Assembly (NCBI RefSeq): GCF_003386205.1
Contig: NZ_QRDY01000011.1
Span: 83,344-147,343, forward strand
Direction: 5' to 3'
Source of the DNA: Cohnella lupini
GTDB taxonomy: Bacteria > Bacillota > Bacilli > Paenibacillales > Paenibacillaceae
DNA length: 64,000 nt
Shown piece after piece: positions 57,347-64,000 of the stretch. The notes beneath the pieces are model-generated. The model did not search any database, was not told where the DNA came from, and saw only the letters and a program-made list of their open reading frames with translations. A program made the translations under genes and the position numbers. Numbering within the stretch: the first letter of the stretch is position 1; the number at the start of each line of letters is the position of its first letter.

Positions 57347-58248
57347 GATAGGCTCTCCTCCCGAAGACTGGTCGTCCTAGCTTCCGCCGATTTGACTTGC
57401 TCATGCGCGTGATAAGAACTACGTACGAACGGCGCCGACTCTACATGGGAGAAGCCGCGGTTCAGTCCTTCGATCTTCAATGCGGCGAATTCGTCCGGGT
57501 GAACGTAACGAACGACGTTCAAGTGGGAATCCGATGGCTGCAAATATTGACCAAGCGTAAGGATATTGCAATCGACCGCCCGAAGATCGTCCATCGCTTG
57601 CAAAATTTCTTCGAAGGTTTCCCCCAAGCCGAGCATGATGCTTGACTTGGTCGGGATATCGGGCTTCATTTCCTTGGCGCGCTTGATAAGCTCAAGCGAA
57701 CGTCTGTACTTGGCTTTAGCCCGAACGCGATCCGAGAGCCGCTCAACGGTTTCGATATTATGGTTCAGAATATCCGGATTAACGTCCATAACGATCTGCA
57801 AGGAATCCTTGTTGCCCAAGAAATCCGGGATAAGGACCTCCACGCTGCAGAACGGAAGCTTCTTGCGAATCGCCTTGACGGTCGCGGCGAAAATCGAGGC
57901 GCCTCCGTCTTTCAGATCATCTCTTGCTACCGACGTCACGACGCAGTGCTTCAAGCCCATTTGCTCGGCGGCTTCCGCTACCCGCTCAGGCTCTTCCAAG
58001 TCGAGCTCAGTCGGCAGGCCCGTCTTGACCGCGCAGAAGCGGCACGCGCGCGTGCAAATGTCTCCTAGAATCATGAAGGTTGCCGTGCGATTAGCCCAGC
58101 ATTCATATATATTCGGGCAACGTGCTTCTTCGCACACGGTATGAAGCGTTTTGCTCCGCATCACTTGCTTGAGCTCTTGATAAGGCTCGCCAGTGGTTAA
58201 TTTAATCTTCAGCCAGTCGGGTTTGCGCGGTTTGGCGCTTGTCGTCAT
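57343..58248 (-). CDS. lipA: Lipoyl synthase
   Basis: A 301-aa radical SAM enzyme adding sulfur to octanoyl groups on lipoyl domains. The auxiliary cluster motif CX4CX5C is Cys39, Cys44, Cys50 ([12 protein letters not shown]); the radical SAM motif CX3CX2C is Cys65, Cys69, Cys72 (CTRACRFC). The C-terminal Arg-Ser-Ser-Tyr (RSSYHAHEQ) supplies the RSSY serine ligand. Coupled to yutD downstream and divergent from lytH. Confidence 0.96.
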   Translation of the reverse strand: MTTSAKPRKPDWLKIKLTTGEPYQELKQVMRSKTLHTVCEEARCPNIYECWANRTATFMILGDICTRACRFCAVKTGLPTELDLEEPERVAEAAEQMGLKHCVVTSVARDDLKDGGASIFAATVKAIRKKLPFCSVEVLIPDFLGNKDSLQIVMDVNPDILNHNIETVERLSDRVRAKAKYRRSLELIKRAKEMKPDIPTKSSIMLGLGETFEEILQAMDDLRAVDCNILTLGQYLQPSDSHLNVVRYVHPDEFAALKIEGLNRGFSHVESAPFVRSSYHAHEQVKSAEARTTSLREESLS

Positions 58249-58403
58249 TGTTGTTCCCCTCTTTCTGTCCTCCTTATTATAATGTAGTTTAGCCGTTTAT
58301 GCCAAATGAGTTATGAAGTCATATAAAGACGCCGACCCCTCGGATAAAAACCAATGATCTGTAAACCCTAATTCTACATGTTGACGACGAGGGAGGAGTA
58401 ACT

Positions 58404-59426
58404 TTGCAAGTTTTAAGGACTACGGCCATCGTCTTCCTAATCGCGATTTGCACCGGCGGATATGGCCTTCATGCCTATGGGTCCGGGAAAGAAAAAATCG
58501 CCGAGCCGGATATATTCAAACAACGTCGGCAGCTCTATGAATCCATTAGCCTGAAGACGGGAATGGAATGGCCTTACGTCGCTGCCGTCGATCAATACGA
58601 ACGCACGATGTCCCAAGCTCACCCCAAATCAAGGCCAATCCCTAAAGACGCGATAACCGGAGTATTCGTGTCAGAACAGCGGTGGTCCGGAGAGCTGAAT
58701 CCCGAGGGAGGAGATAGCAATCCCGCATCCATCCGCTTTTTCCACGGGATCGGCCGGGACGGTTCGGGAGATGGCATCGCGGATCGGGGCCAAGACGAGG
58801 ACCTGCTGTATTCGGTCGTGGCGCAAGCGCTATTAGGAGGGAGTAGCGAGGACGATTTCAGCATCGGTTTGTGGGAATATTACCACAATACCCGCGCGGT
58901 ACAGCGAATCATGCAATTCGCTAAGTTATACAAGAGTTTTGATCGCTTGGAGCTGTCGGGCCATACGTTCCCACTTCCGCTGAAGAGTAATTATTCCTTT
59001 AGAAGCACATGGGGCAATAGCCGCGGATGGGGCGGCAAACGAATTCACGAAGGGACGGATATTTTCGCCGGACACGGGGTCCCTGTACGCAGCACTAGTT
59101 ACGGAGTAATCGAAATGAAGGGGTGGAACGCATATGGCGGGTGGCGAATCGGAATCAGGGACCTGAACAACCTGTATCATTATTACGCCCACTTGTCCGG
59201 CTTCGACAAAAAATTAAAGGCCGGAGACATAGTCCGGCCCGGTCAAGTTGTCGGTTGGGTAGGCAGTTCCGGTTACGGAAGGCCAGGTACGCAGGGTAAA
59301 TTCCCCCCGCATTTGCATTACGGCATTTACCGGGACAGAGGTCTTGTCGAGTGGGCTTTCGACCCCTACCCGCTGCTTCGTCGATGGGAACGGGACGAAA
59401 GCAAGGCGTTGCGCTCTAAACGCTGA
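58404..59426 (+). CDS. lytH: M23 metallopeptidase (LytH-like)
   Basis: A 340-aa peptidase with an N-terminal signal or anchor helix (TTAIVFLIAICTGGYGLHAY) and the M23 domain at about 200-320: HEGTDIFAGHGVPV, HYYAHLSGF and PHLHYGIY provide the zinc ligands. In B. subtilis LytH cuts the L-alanyl-D-glutamate bond of spore peptidoglycan and lies next to lipA (yutB), as here. TTG start 58404 with GGAGGAG; a divergent promoter with lipA is implied. Confidence 0.85.
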   Translation: MQVLRTTAIVFLIAICTGGYGLHAYGSGKEKIAEPDIFKQRRQLYESISLKTGMEWPYVAAVDQYERTMSQAHPKSRPIPKDAITGVFVSEQRWSGELNPEGGDSNPASIRFFHGIGRDGSGDGIADRGQDEDLLYSVVAQALLGGSSEDDFSIGLWEYYHNTRAVQRIMQFAKLYKSFDRLELSGHTFPLPLKSNYSFRSTWGNSRGWGGKRIHEGTDIFAGHGVPVRSTSYGVIEMKGWNAYGGWRIGIRDLNNLYHYYAHLSGFDKKLKAGDIVRPGQVVGWVGSSGYGRPGTQGKFPPHLHYGIYRDRGLVEWAFDPYPLLRRWERDESKALRSKR

Positions 59427-59437
59427 CCTTTGGAACC

Positions 59438-60208
59438 TTAACGGTTCATCCAACCGCCGTCCACGCAAAGTACATGCCCGTTCATGTAATCCGATGCTTC
59501 CGAAGCAAGGAATACGGCAGGTCCTATCATGTCCTCGTCGGTTCCCCATCGACCCGCGGGAATTCGATCGAGAATTTGGCGGCTTCTCGCCGGATCGTTG
59601 CGCAGCGCTTCGGTATTATCCGTCGTCATGTATCCGGGAGCGATCGCATTGACTTGAACACCCTTAGAAGCCCATTCGTTGGCCAGCGCCTTGGTCAGTC
59701 CCGCGACCGCATGTTTGCTCGCCGTATATCCGGGCACGTTGATCCCGCCCTGGAAGGAGAGCATCGAGGCGATATTGATAATCTTGCCCTGCCCTTGCTC
59801 GATCATCAGATTTCCGGCCAGCTGACATAGGACGAAAACAGAATTCAAGTTTACGTCCAACACTTCCTGCCAATCCGAATATCCATGTTCCGCCGCGGGC
59901 GTACGACGGATGATCCCGGCGTTGTTGACGAGTATGTCCAGACCGCCGAAGGCTTCGACGGCTTCGTCGATTATGGACGGAAGCTTGCTTCTGTCCGCAA
60001 CGTCGGCTTGAACGATGCGGGCTTGACTACCGCAGGCTTCGATCTTGGCTTTGGTTTCTTCCGCGGACGTTCGGTTCGTCACCAGCACGATGTTCGCCCC
60101 CGCTTCCGCCAAGCCCGCGGCGATCGCTTGACCCAAGCCGCGGCCGGCGCCTGTAACGATGGCCGTCTTGCCCGACAAACTAAACCGATTGCGTTGCTGC
60201 TCTTTCAA
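59438..60208 (-). CDS. kduD: 2-deoxy-D-gluconate 3-dehydrogenase-type SDR (KduD)
   Basis: A 256-aa SDR reducing 2,5-diketo-3-deoxygluconate in pectin/uronate breakdown. Cofactor loop TGAGRGLG (19-26), NNAG (95-98), catalytic Ser148, Tyr161, Lys165. The first residues (MKEQQRNRFSLSGKTAIVTG) match KduD. It overlaps the upstream regulator gene by 29 bases, a strong coupling, and stands in the same strand as kduI. The gene for keto-deoxygluconate kinase or aldolase is not in the window. Confidence 0.85.
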   Translation of the reverse strand: MKEQQRNRFSLSGKTAIVTGAGRGLGQAIAAGLAEAGANIVLVTNRTSAEETKAKIEACGSQARIVQADVADRSKLPSIIDEAVEAFGGLDILVNNAGIIRRTPAAEHGYSDWQEVLDVNLNSVFVLCQLAGNLMIEQGQGKIINIASMLSFQGGINVPGYTASKHAVAGLTKALANEWASKGVQVNAIAPGYMTTDNTEALRNDPARSRQILDRIPAGRWGTDEDMIGPAVFLASEASDYMNGHVLCVDGGWMNR

Positions 60209-60950
60209 TTTTCACCGAACCTCCTTCGTACCTGCGTAAAGTCTCTTCTGTAAGACCGTCGTCCGTGATGAGAATATCCAGATCTTCCAAAGCGGCGAAT
60301 GTCTGGAGGGCGGCACGGTCGAACTTGCTATGGTCGACCACCCCGTAAATTTCCTTGGCGCCGGATAAGTAAGCCTTCTTCAACTCGAGCAATTCGCTCG
60401 TGAAGACGGATAATCCGAACTTGTCGTGTACCCCCGTAGCCGATAAAAACAGCTTCTGCACGTTGAGCCGCTGCAGCCACTCCAATGCTTCGTTGCCGAT
60501 GAGCACGTTGCGATGCCGATAACCTCCCGGCACGACAAGGCGAATAAGCTCCTTAGTCATCAATTCTCGAATAATCAGCAAATCGTTCGTAAGCACGGTT
60601 AAGGGCATATTGGGAAGCTTCTTCGCGATCTCGAGCGTCGTGCTCCCCGCGTCCAGAGCGATGACATCGTCCTGCTTCACGTATCTAAGCGCGTGAATCG
60701 CTATCGCTTCCTTCTCGCGGGAATGCTTCAGGTTCGGAATTTGCAACGGCAGCATCGGATCGGTTTGATCGCCGGGGTTGACGGCTCCGCCATGGATCCT
60801 CTTCAGCAGTCCCTTTTCCTCTAACTTCTCCAAGTCCTCGCGTATCGTCTTCGGCGTGACCGCCAACCGTTCGCTCAGTTCGGAAACCTGAACGGTTCCC
60901 TGGGCTTGAATGAGATCCAATATCGATCTATGGCGCGTTATGGCAAGCAT
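60180..60950 (-). CDS. DeoR-family transcription regulator of the kdu cluster
   Basis: A 256-aa regulator: N-terminal winged HTH SILDLIQAQGTVQVSELSER and LAVTPKTIREDLEKLEEKGL, then a DeoR C-terminal sugar-phosphate-sensing domain (DVIALDAGSTTLEIAKKLPN, SATGVHDKFGLSVFTSELLE). Likely represses kdu genes until a uronate catabolite binds. It overlaps kduD at its 3' end by 29 bases. A 47-bp tandem repeat lies in the 124-base gap to kduI. Confidence 0.88.
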   Translation of the reverse strand: MLAITRHRSILDLIQAQGTVQVSELSERLAVTPKTIREDLEKLEEKGLLKRIHGGAVNPGDQTDPMLPLQIPNLKHSREKEAIAIHALRYVKQDDVIALDAGSTTLEIAKKLPNMPLTVLTNDLLIIRELMTKELIRLVVPGGYRHRNVLIGNEALEWLQRLNVQKLFLSATGVHDKFGLSVFTSELLELKKAYLSGAKEIYGVVDHSKFDRAALQTFAALEDLDILITDDGLTEETLRRYEGGSVKIERAATQSV

Positions 60951-60984
60951 GATGGACTTTTCCTCCCGAATTCGGTTGCTTCAT

Positions 60985-61071
60985 GAGACGACTAACAGCG
61001 ACCAACGTCGTCGGGTAGCAGTCGTACCCTCGAGACGACTGACCGCGACTAACGTCGCTGGGTAGCAGTCG
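60985..61071. repeat. Tandem repeat, two copies of about 40 bases, 47 apart
   Basis: Copies at 60985-61024 and 61032-61071 share GAGACGACT, then GCGAC, AACGTCG and GGGTAGCAGTCG. Each can form a hairpin (CGACT with AGTCG, with a nested GCGAC/GTCG stem). They lie between kduI and the regulator gene. This could be a REP-like family or regulator sites. Confidence 0.75.
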
Positions 61072-61074
61072 CTC

Positions 61075-61905
61075 TTACTTTAACGCATCCATAGGGACGA
61101 CATCCATATCCTTGAACGTATAATTTTCTCCGGCCATAGCCCAGATAAACGCATAACTGCTCGTGCCCGCGCCCGAATGGATCGACCAGCTCGGAGAAAT
61201 GACCGCCTGCTCGTTTGCCACGACCAGATGCCTGGTTTCGTTCGGTTCGCCCATGAAATGAAACACTCTGGCATCCGCGTTCATATCGAAATAAAGATAA
61301 GCTTCCATTCTGCGGTCGTGGAGATGGGACGGCATCGTATTCCACACGCTTCCCGGCTTGAATAGCGTTACGCCGAGCATCAACTGGCAACTGTTTATTC
61401 CGTTTTCATGAATGATTTGATGGATCGTGCGCTCGTTCGACGATTCCAGCGAGCCAAGATTCAGCGTATTGGCTTCTTGAACGGATACTTTGCGCGTCGG
61501 GTAAGTGGCGTGCGCCAAGGCGGAGGTGAAATAAATTTTGGCTGGCTCGGAAGCGTTGCCACTGGATAACTTCAGCTCTTTGGCGCCTTTACCTACGAAT
61601 AGCGTATCCAGCTTGCCCAGCTCGTAACGTTCTCCGTCCACGTCTATAATCGCGTTGCCGCCGATATTGATAAAACCGATTTCCCTGCGCTCCAGGAAAA
61701 ATTCGGTTTTCAGCACGTCCGCCGCTTCGATCGTCAAAGCTTCCTTGATCGGCTGAGCTCCGCCGATGATCAAGCGATCGTCGTGCGCGTACACCATTTT
61801 GATTTGATCGGCCACGAATAAGCTCTCGATCAAGTATTGCTGACGTAGCCTAGCGGTGTCGTAATGCTTGGCGTCAGCCGGATTCGTAGAATGTCTGATA
61901 TCCAT
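61075..61905 (-). CDS. kduI: 4-deoxy-L-threo-5-hexosulose-uronate ketol-isomerase
   Basis: A 276-aa cupin-fold isomerase converting 5-keto-4-deoxyuronate to 2,5-diketo-3-deoxygluconate. Start MDIRHSTNPADAKHYDTARL, RQQYLIESLFVADQIKMVYA; metal-binding MPSHLHDRRMEAYLYF holds His and Glu ligands. Full length. First gene of kduI-deoR-kduD in the leftward direction. Confidence 0.95.
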   Translation of the reverse strand: MDIRHSTNPADAKHYDTARLRQQYLIESLFVADQIKMVYAHDDRLIIGGAQPIKEALTIEAADVLKTEFFLERREIGFINIGGNAIIDVDGERYELGKLDTLFVGKGAKELKLSSGNASEPAKIYFTSALAHATYPTRKVSVQEANTLNLGSLESSNERTIHQIIHENGINSCQLMLGVTLFKPGSVWNTMPSHLHDRRMEAYLYFDMNADARVFHFMGEPNETRHLVVANEQAVISPSWSIHSGAGTSSYAFIWAMAGENYTFKDMDVVPMDALK

Positions 61906-62025
61906 ATGAATTCCCTCCCGGTTCGTTTAAGTTCGAATTTAGTATATCATACTTTTTCAAACATTAACGAACCTATTATGCAAAAAAATTCCGCCGCCTC
62001 TTTCTTAAAGGCGACGGAAAACTCT

Positions 62026-62973
62026 TTACTGGTGACTTTCCACTATCGGTTGTACCGTCTCCGATTTACCCGGAAGCGCGATCGACGGAGCTTGCGAAGC
62101 GCCGTTGCCGACGGGATTGCCGGCATTGTCGTAGTAATAGGTAGGTACGTCTCCTACGACAAGCGCGTAGGAAAGCGGAATTTTCGTTTCCAACACTTCC
62201 GGCTCCTTATCGAATGGAATCACAACGGAAATTTCGGTGCGAATTCGAACGAATACTTCCACAAGCAGCATGTTGATGCCCGCTTCGCTCTGCTCCGTCT
62301 CCACGTCGACTTTAACGACGCTGGCGGGATGGAATCTTACCGATACGCTCGGACCGAGCGAGGAAATGAACGGGCTGTTCAGCGCGTGCCCGATCGGGAT
62401 ATGCTCCGATGCGCCTTCGTGCGCTTTCAAGGTACGGGTAACGACGTCGATCGTCTTGGCCGTTACCGCCATTTGCTCCTTATAGTCGATCTCGAATCCG
62501 GTGATTTTCCCGTCTTCCTTCGTTTTCCAGCGAATCATCTTATCCGAGTCCGCCGTTTGCGCGATCTCTTCCGTGATGGCGGTATTGATGGCATCCGTAG
62601 CCATTTGGTTCACTCGGATTTTCGCAAGGAACATGAGGGGCTGGCGAAGCTCCCTATCCAAGAAGAGAGTGCCTTGAATTACGATGAACACGACCAGAAA
62701 AAGCATGATTAGCCAGAAATGTTTCCGCTTCAGCTTCCGCCGCTGGCGTTTCGCGGTATACCTCTTCACCGTCGAGTACCCGGATCCGATTCCTGATCCG
62801 GACGGCGGGGAAAATCTCCTGCGCGTTCCCCACTTGCGGGGAACAGGCCGCGAATTCGTTCCGTTCCCCCGGAACAGGACGAATCCTCTGCCCCATTTGC
62901 GCGGAACCGACTTCGGAAGCGAACCGTTCTTCAAGAAGTCGAAATGAAAGCCCCTGCCCCATTTTCTGCGCAT
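62026..62973 (-). CDS. yunB: Sporulation protein YunB with repetitive N-terminal extension
   Basis: A 315-aa protein. The YunB domain runs from about 85: a transmembrane helix (HFWLIMLFLVVFIVIQGTLF), then INTAITEEIAQTAD and SVSVRFHPASVVKVDVETEQ typical of the family. The first 70 residues are an extra arginine/glycine-rich region with three RKWG units (MRRKWGRGF, VPRKWGRGF, VPRKWGTRR). The start is real by its strong ribosome binding site (GGGGAGGGTGAGCA before ATG 62973). YunB belongs to the mother-cell sporulation programme in B. subtilis. Its extension is not seen in the family as I know it. Confidence 0.75.
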   Translation of the reverse strand: MRRKWGRGFHFDFLKNGSLPKSVPRKWGRGFVLFRGNGTNSRPVPRKWGTRRRFSPPSGSGIGSGYSTVKRYTAKRQRRKLKRKHFWLIMLFLVVFIVIQGTLFLDRELRQPLMFLAKIRVNQMATDAINTAITEEIAQTADSDKMIRWKTKEDGKITGFEIDYKEQMAVTAKTIDVVTRTLKAHEGASEHIPIGHALNSPFISSLGPSVSVRFHPASVVKVDVETEQSEAGINMLLVEVFVRIRTEISVVIPFDKEPEVLETKIPLSYALVVGDVPTYYYDNAGNPVGNGASQAPSIALPGKSETVQPIVESHQ

Positions 62974-63048
62974 TGCTCACCCTCCCCACGTAAGGCCCCG
63001 GCGGGGTCGTCCTCGGGAATCCATGGTTCAAGCTTATGCTTGGGCATA

Positions 63049-63255
63049 TCAAAAAAGCACCGTCCGTTCCGGCGAAACGATCCAATGATCCGTCACCGCG
63101 GCCTTTGCCAATGCTTTCTTGTCCCGGTAATGCTTCTCCATCTCGCGAATGGCAACGCGCACGCTCTCTGGCGCATTGGCGATCGGGCTGCCTAGCTCCG
63201 GGGCGGCGAGCAGCAATTCCGACAGTAGATTTACCAGCAAACCATTGCCAAGCAA
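63049..63255 (-). pseudogene. Fragment resembling an AraC-type HTH region
   Basis: Minus-strand frame encoding LLVNLLSELLLAAPELGSPI, then SVRVAIREMEKHYRDKKALA: the linker and first HTH helix of an AraC regulator as I recall them (AIR-x-EHY-like), but the rest of the HTH motif is missing. No credible start or complete domain. Next to the isomerase-like fragment, so likely decayed sugar-catabolism genes. Confidence 0.4.
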
Positions 63256-63511
63256 TTCGCCACGATGGCCCGTTTCATATCGCTATCTCCGAAGGCAAAC
63301 CGATCCTCCGCGGCTTGGGGCTGTATCACGGCAAACAGGGAACCGGCGTGTCCGTCGAAGCGAAGGTTCGCACCGGCGCGATTACGACCTTGAACGTCAC
63401 CGATGGTTCGCCGAAGCTCCGACCCATCACTGCGCCATGTCCATCGGAAACAACGCATCCCTGTTCCGTAAAGTCGGGGAGTTAATGAAGATCAAGACCG
63501 TTTCCCTTTAA
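63240..63511 (+). pseudogene. Decayed C-terminal fragment of an L-fucose/L-arabinose isomerase-like gene
   Basis: Plus strand. Frame one encodes DGPFHIAISEGKPILRGLGL and EAKVRTGAITTLNVTDGSPK; then, after a frameshift near 63410, EAPTHHCAMSIGNNASLFRK and VGELMKIKTVSL. Both fit the C-terminal domain of sugar isomerases of this class. The rest of the gene is absent and the frame is broken. Confidence 0.5.
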
Positions 63512-63535
63512 AGCGGGGCGATTATGATTACAACA

Positions 63536-63577
63536 AAAGCTATCCAGAGGTAGCGAAACCTCCGGATAGCCTTTTTC
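63536..63577. terminator. Bidirectional terminator
   Basis: AGCTATCC and GGATAGCC pair around a nested GAGGT/ACCTC stem and are flanked by T5 (plus) and T4 (minus). It closes the leftward Ger(x)C gene. Confidence 0.85.
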
Positions 63578-63583
63578 GCCCAT

Positions 63584-64000
63584 TCAAGAAGGCATCTTTA
63601 AGTTGCCTTCGTTCTGAATGATCGTCCGTACCTCGAAATTCATCTTTAACCGGGGGAGATATTCAGTTCTCCAATGCTGCAGCTCGTTTCTTGGAAGTTT
63701 GTTTCTGAAAAACTGTCCCAACCCCAGAACGTCCGCCTCATTTGCTTTCATTTTTTCTATTACGGCATCGCATCGAAGCGTTAAGACCTTTTCCAATTCC
63801 TCTCTGATTAAATCGGCATTCGTATTCTCCCTAGTCTCCAATAAAGATACCTTTAATATAATCTTGCTATTCATGTAAGGGGTTCGATCCACGACCTTGC
63901 TCGAATTTCGAAACGTGTTGCTAACGATAAGAACGCTTGCGTGATTCATGACTTCGACCTTCCCGTAAGAACTTTCGCCGCTGAAGGCATTCATGAGAAG
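63584..64000 (-). CDS. Ger(x)C family spore germination protein, C-terminal part
   Basis: At least 136 residues of a Ger(x)C (GerAC) lipoprotein subunit of a nutrient germinant receptor. The C-terminal signature ADVLGLGQFFRNKLPRNELQ, HWRTEYLPRLKMNFEVRTII, preceded by REELEKVLTLRCDAVIEKMK matches Spore_GerAC. The frame is open to the last base of the window; the gene starts upstream, and ATG 63994 is internal. The N-terminal lipobox and the gerA/gerB partners are outside the window. A terminator follows. Confidence 0.85.
   Translation of the reverse strand, partial: LLMNAFSGESSYGKVEVMNHASVLIVSNTFRNSSKVVDRTPYMNSKIILKVSLLETRENTNADLIREELEKVLTLRCDAVIEKMKANEADVLGLGQFFRNKLPRNELQHWRTEYLPRLKMNFEVRTIIQNEGNLKMPS

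Noticed and set aside
1-64000. CRISPR array, rRNA or tRNA genes
   Set aside because: No regularly spaced direct repeats of CRISPR type and no recognisable tRNA or rRNA sequence were found on reading.

Overview
The window reads as chromosome from an endospore-forming Firmicute of the Paenibacillaceae (Cohnella or Paenibacillus type), carrying one integrated mobile element at its left end. The host assignment is inferred from several things seen together: sporulation genes (two alpha/beta SASPs, CwlJ-GerQ, YlbJ, YunB, LytH, YjcZ, a Ger(x)C germination subunit), a futalosine-pathway gene (MqnE) plus a UbiD-family decarboxylase that may belong to the same route, and blocks of B. subtilis-like synteny (HesB/YuzB/YutJ/NifU; LytH/LipA/YutD).

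Element, 4-16747. A 108-bp perfect direct repeat (4-111 and 16640-16747) bounds about 16.6 kb. The right copy is the 3' end of an intact HesB/IscA-type iron-sulfur gene; the left copy is an orphan 3' fragment. A tyrosine integrase lies just inside the right repeat and the terminase small-subunit gene is the last gene before the left repeat. Between them are an XRE repressor with an operator array and divergent promoters, an HNH nuclease, a LytTR DNA-binding protein, a second XRE protein, a possible RepL-like replication protein with direct repeats, an iteron-like array, a cold-shock protein, a run of unknown overlapping genes, a tape-measure protein, a DUF2577-like tail protein, and TerL followed by TerS. 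No portal, capsid, protease, tail sheath/tube or lysis gene is recognisable. Four rightward genes between repressor and integrase all encode small membrane proteins and look like lysogenic cargo. The gene set, order and size fit a phage satellite or an unusual mini-prophage better than a simple deletion remnant, and this is the most interesting part of the window.

Chromosome 16.6-30.6 kb: Fe-S assembly and electron transport (HesB, NDH-2-like YutJ, YuzB, NifU-like), menaquinone synthesis (MqnE, UbiD family), heme A synthase, thioredoxin, a HEPN-like protein, DUF2515, a SpoVB/YtgP-type flippase, ThuA, DUF456 and HAD proteins. 30.7-38.3 kb: an MntR-box-controlled manganese ABC operon, then a cell-wall operon (small membrane protein, CvpA-like/transglutaminase, class B PBP). 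38.4-50.2 kb: MFS, YjcZ, Toprim protein, a gene-poor 0.7-kb stretch, Sco and CtaB for cytochrome oxidase, CwlJ-GerQ, YfhP-like, two SASPs with textbook sigma-G promoters, T-box-regulated trpS, and a Zur-box-associated permease pair. 50.4-64 kb: PepF, DUF2225, truncated hemoglobin, a 28-aa membrane peptide, YlbJ, NAD kinase, YutD, LipA, LytH, the kdu (uronate) cluster, YunB, a small gene graveyard (AraC-like and sugar-isomerase-like fragments), and the C-terminal part of a Ger(x)C gene running off the window end.

No rRNA, tRNA or CRISPR array was seen. All assignments are by reading; no searches were run.
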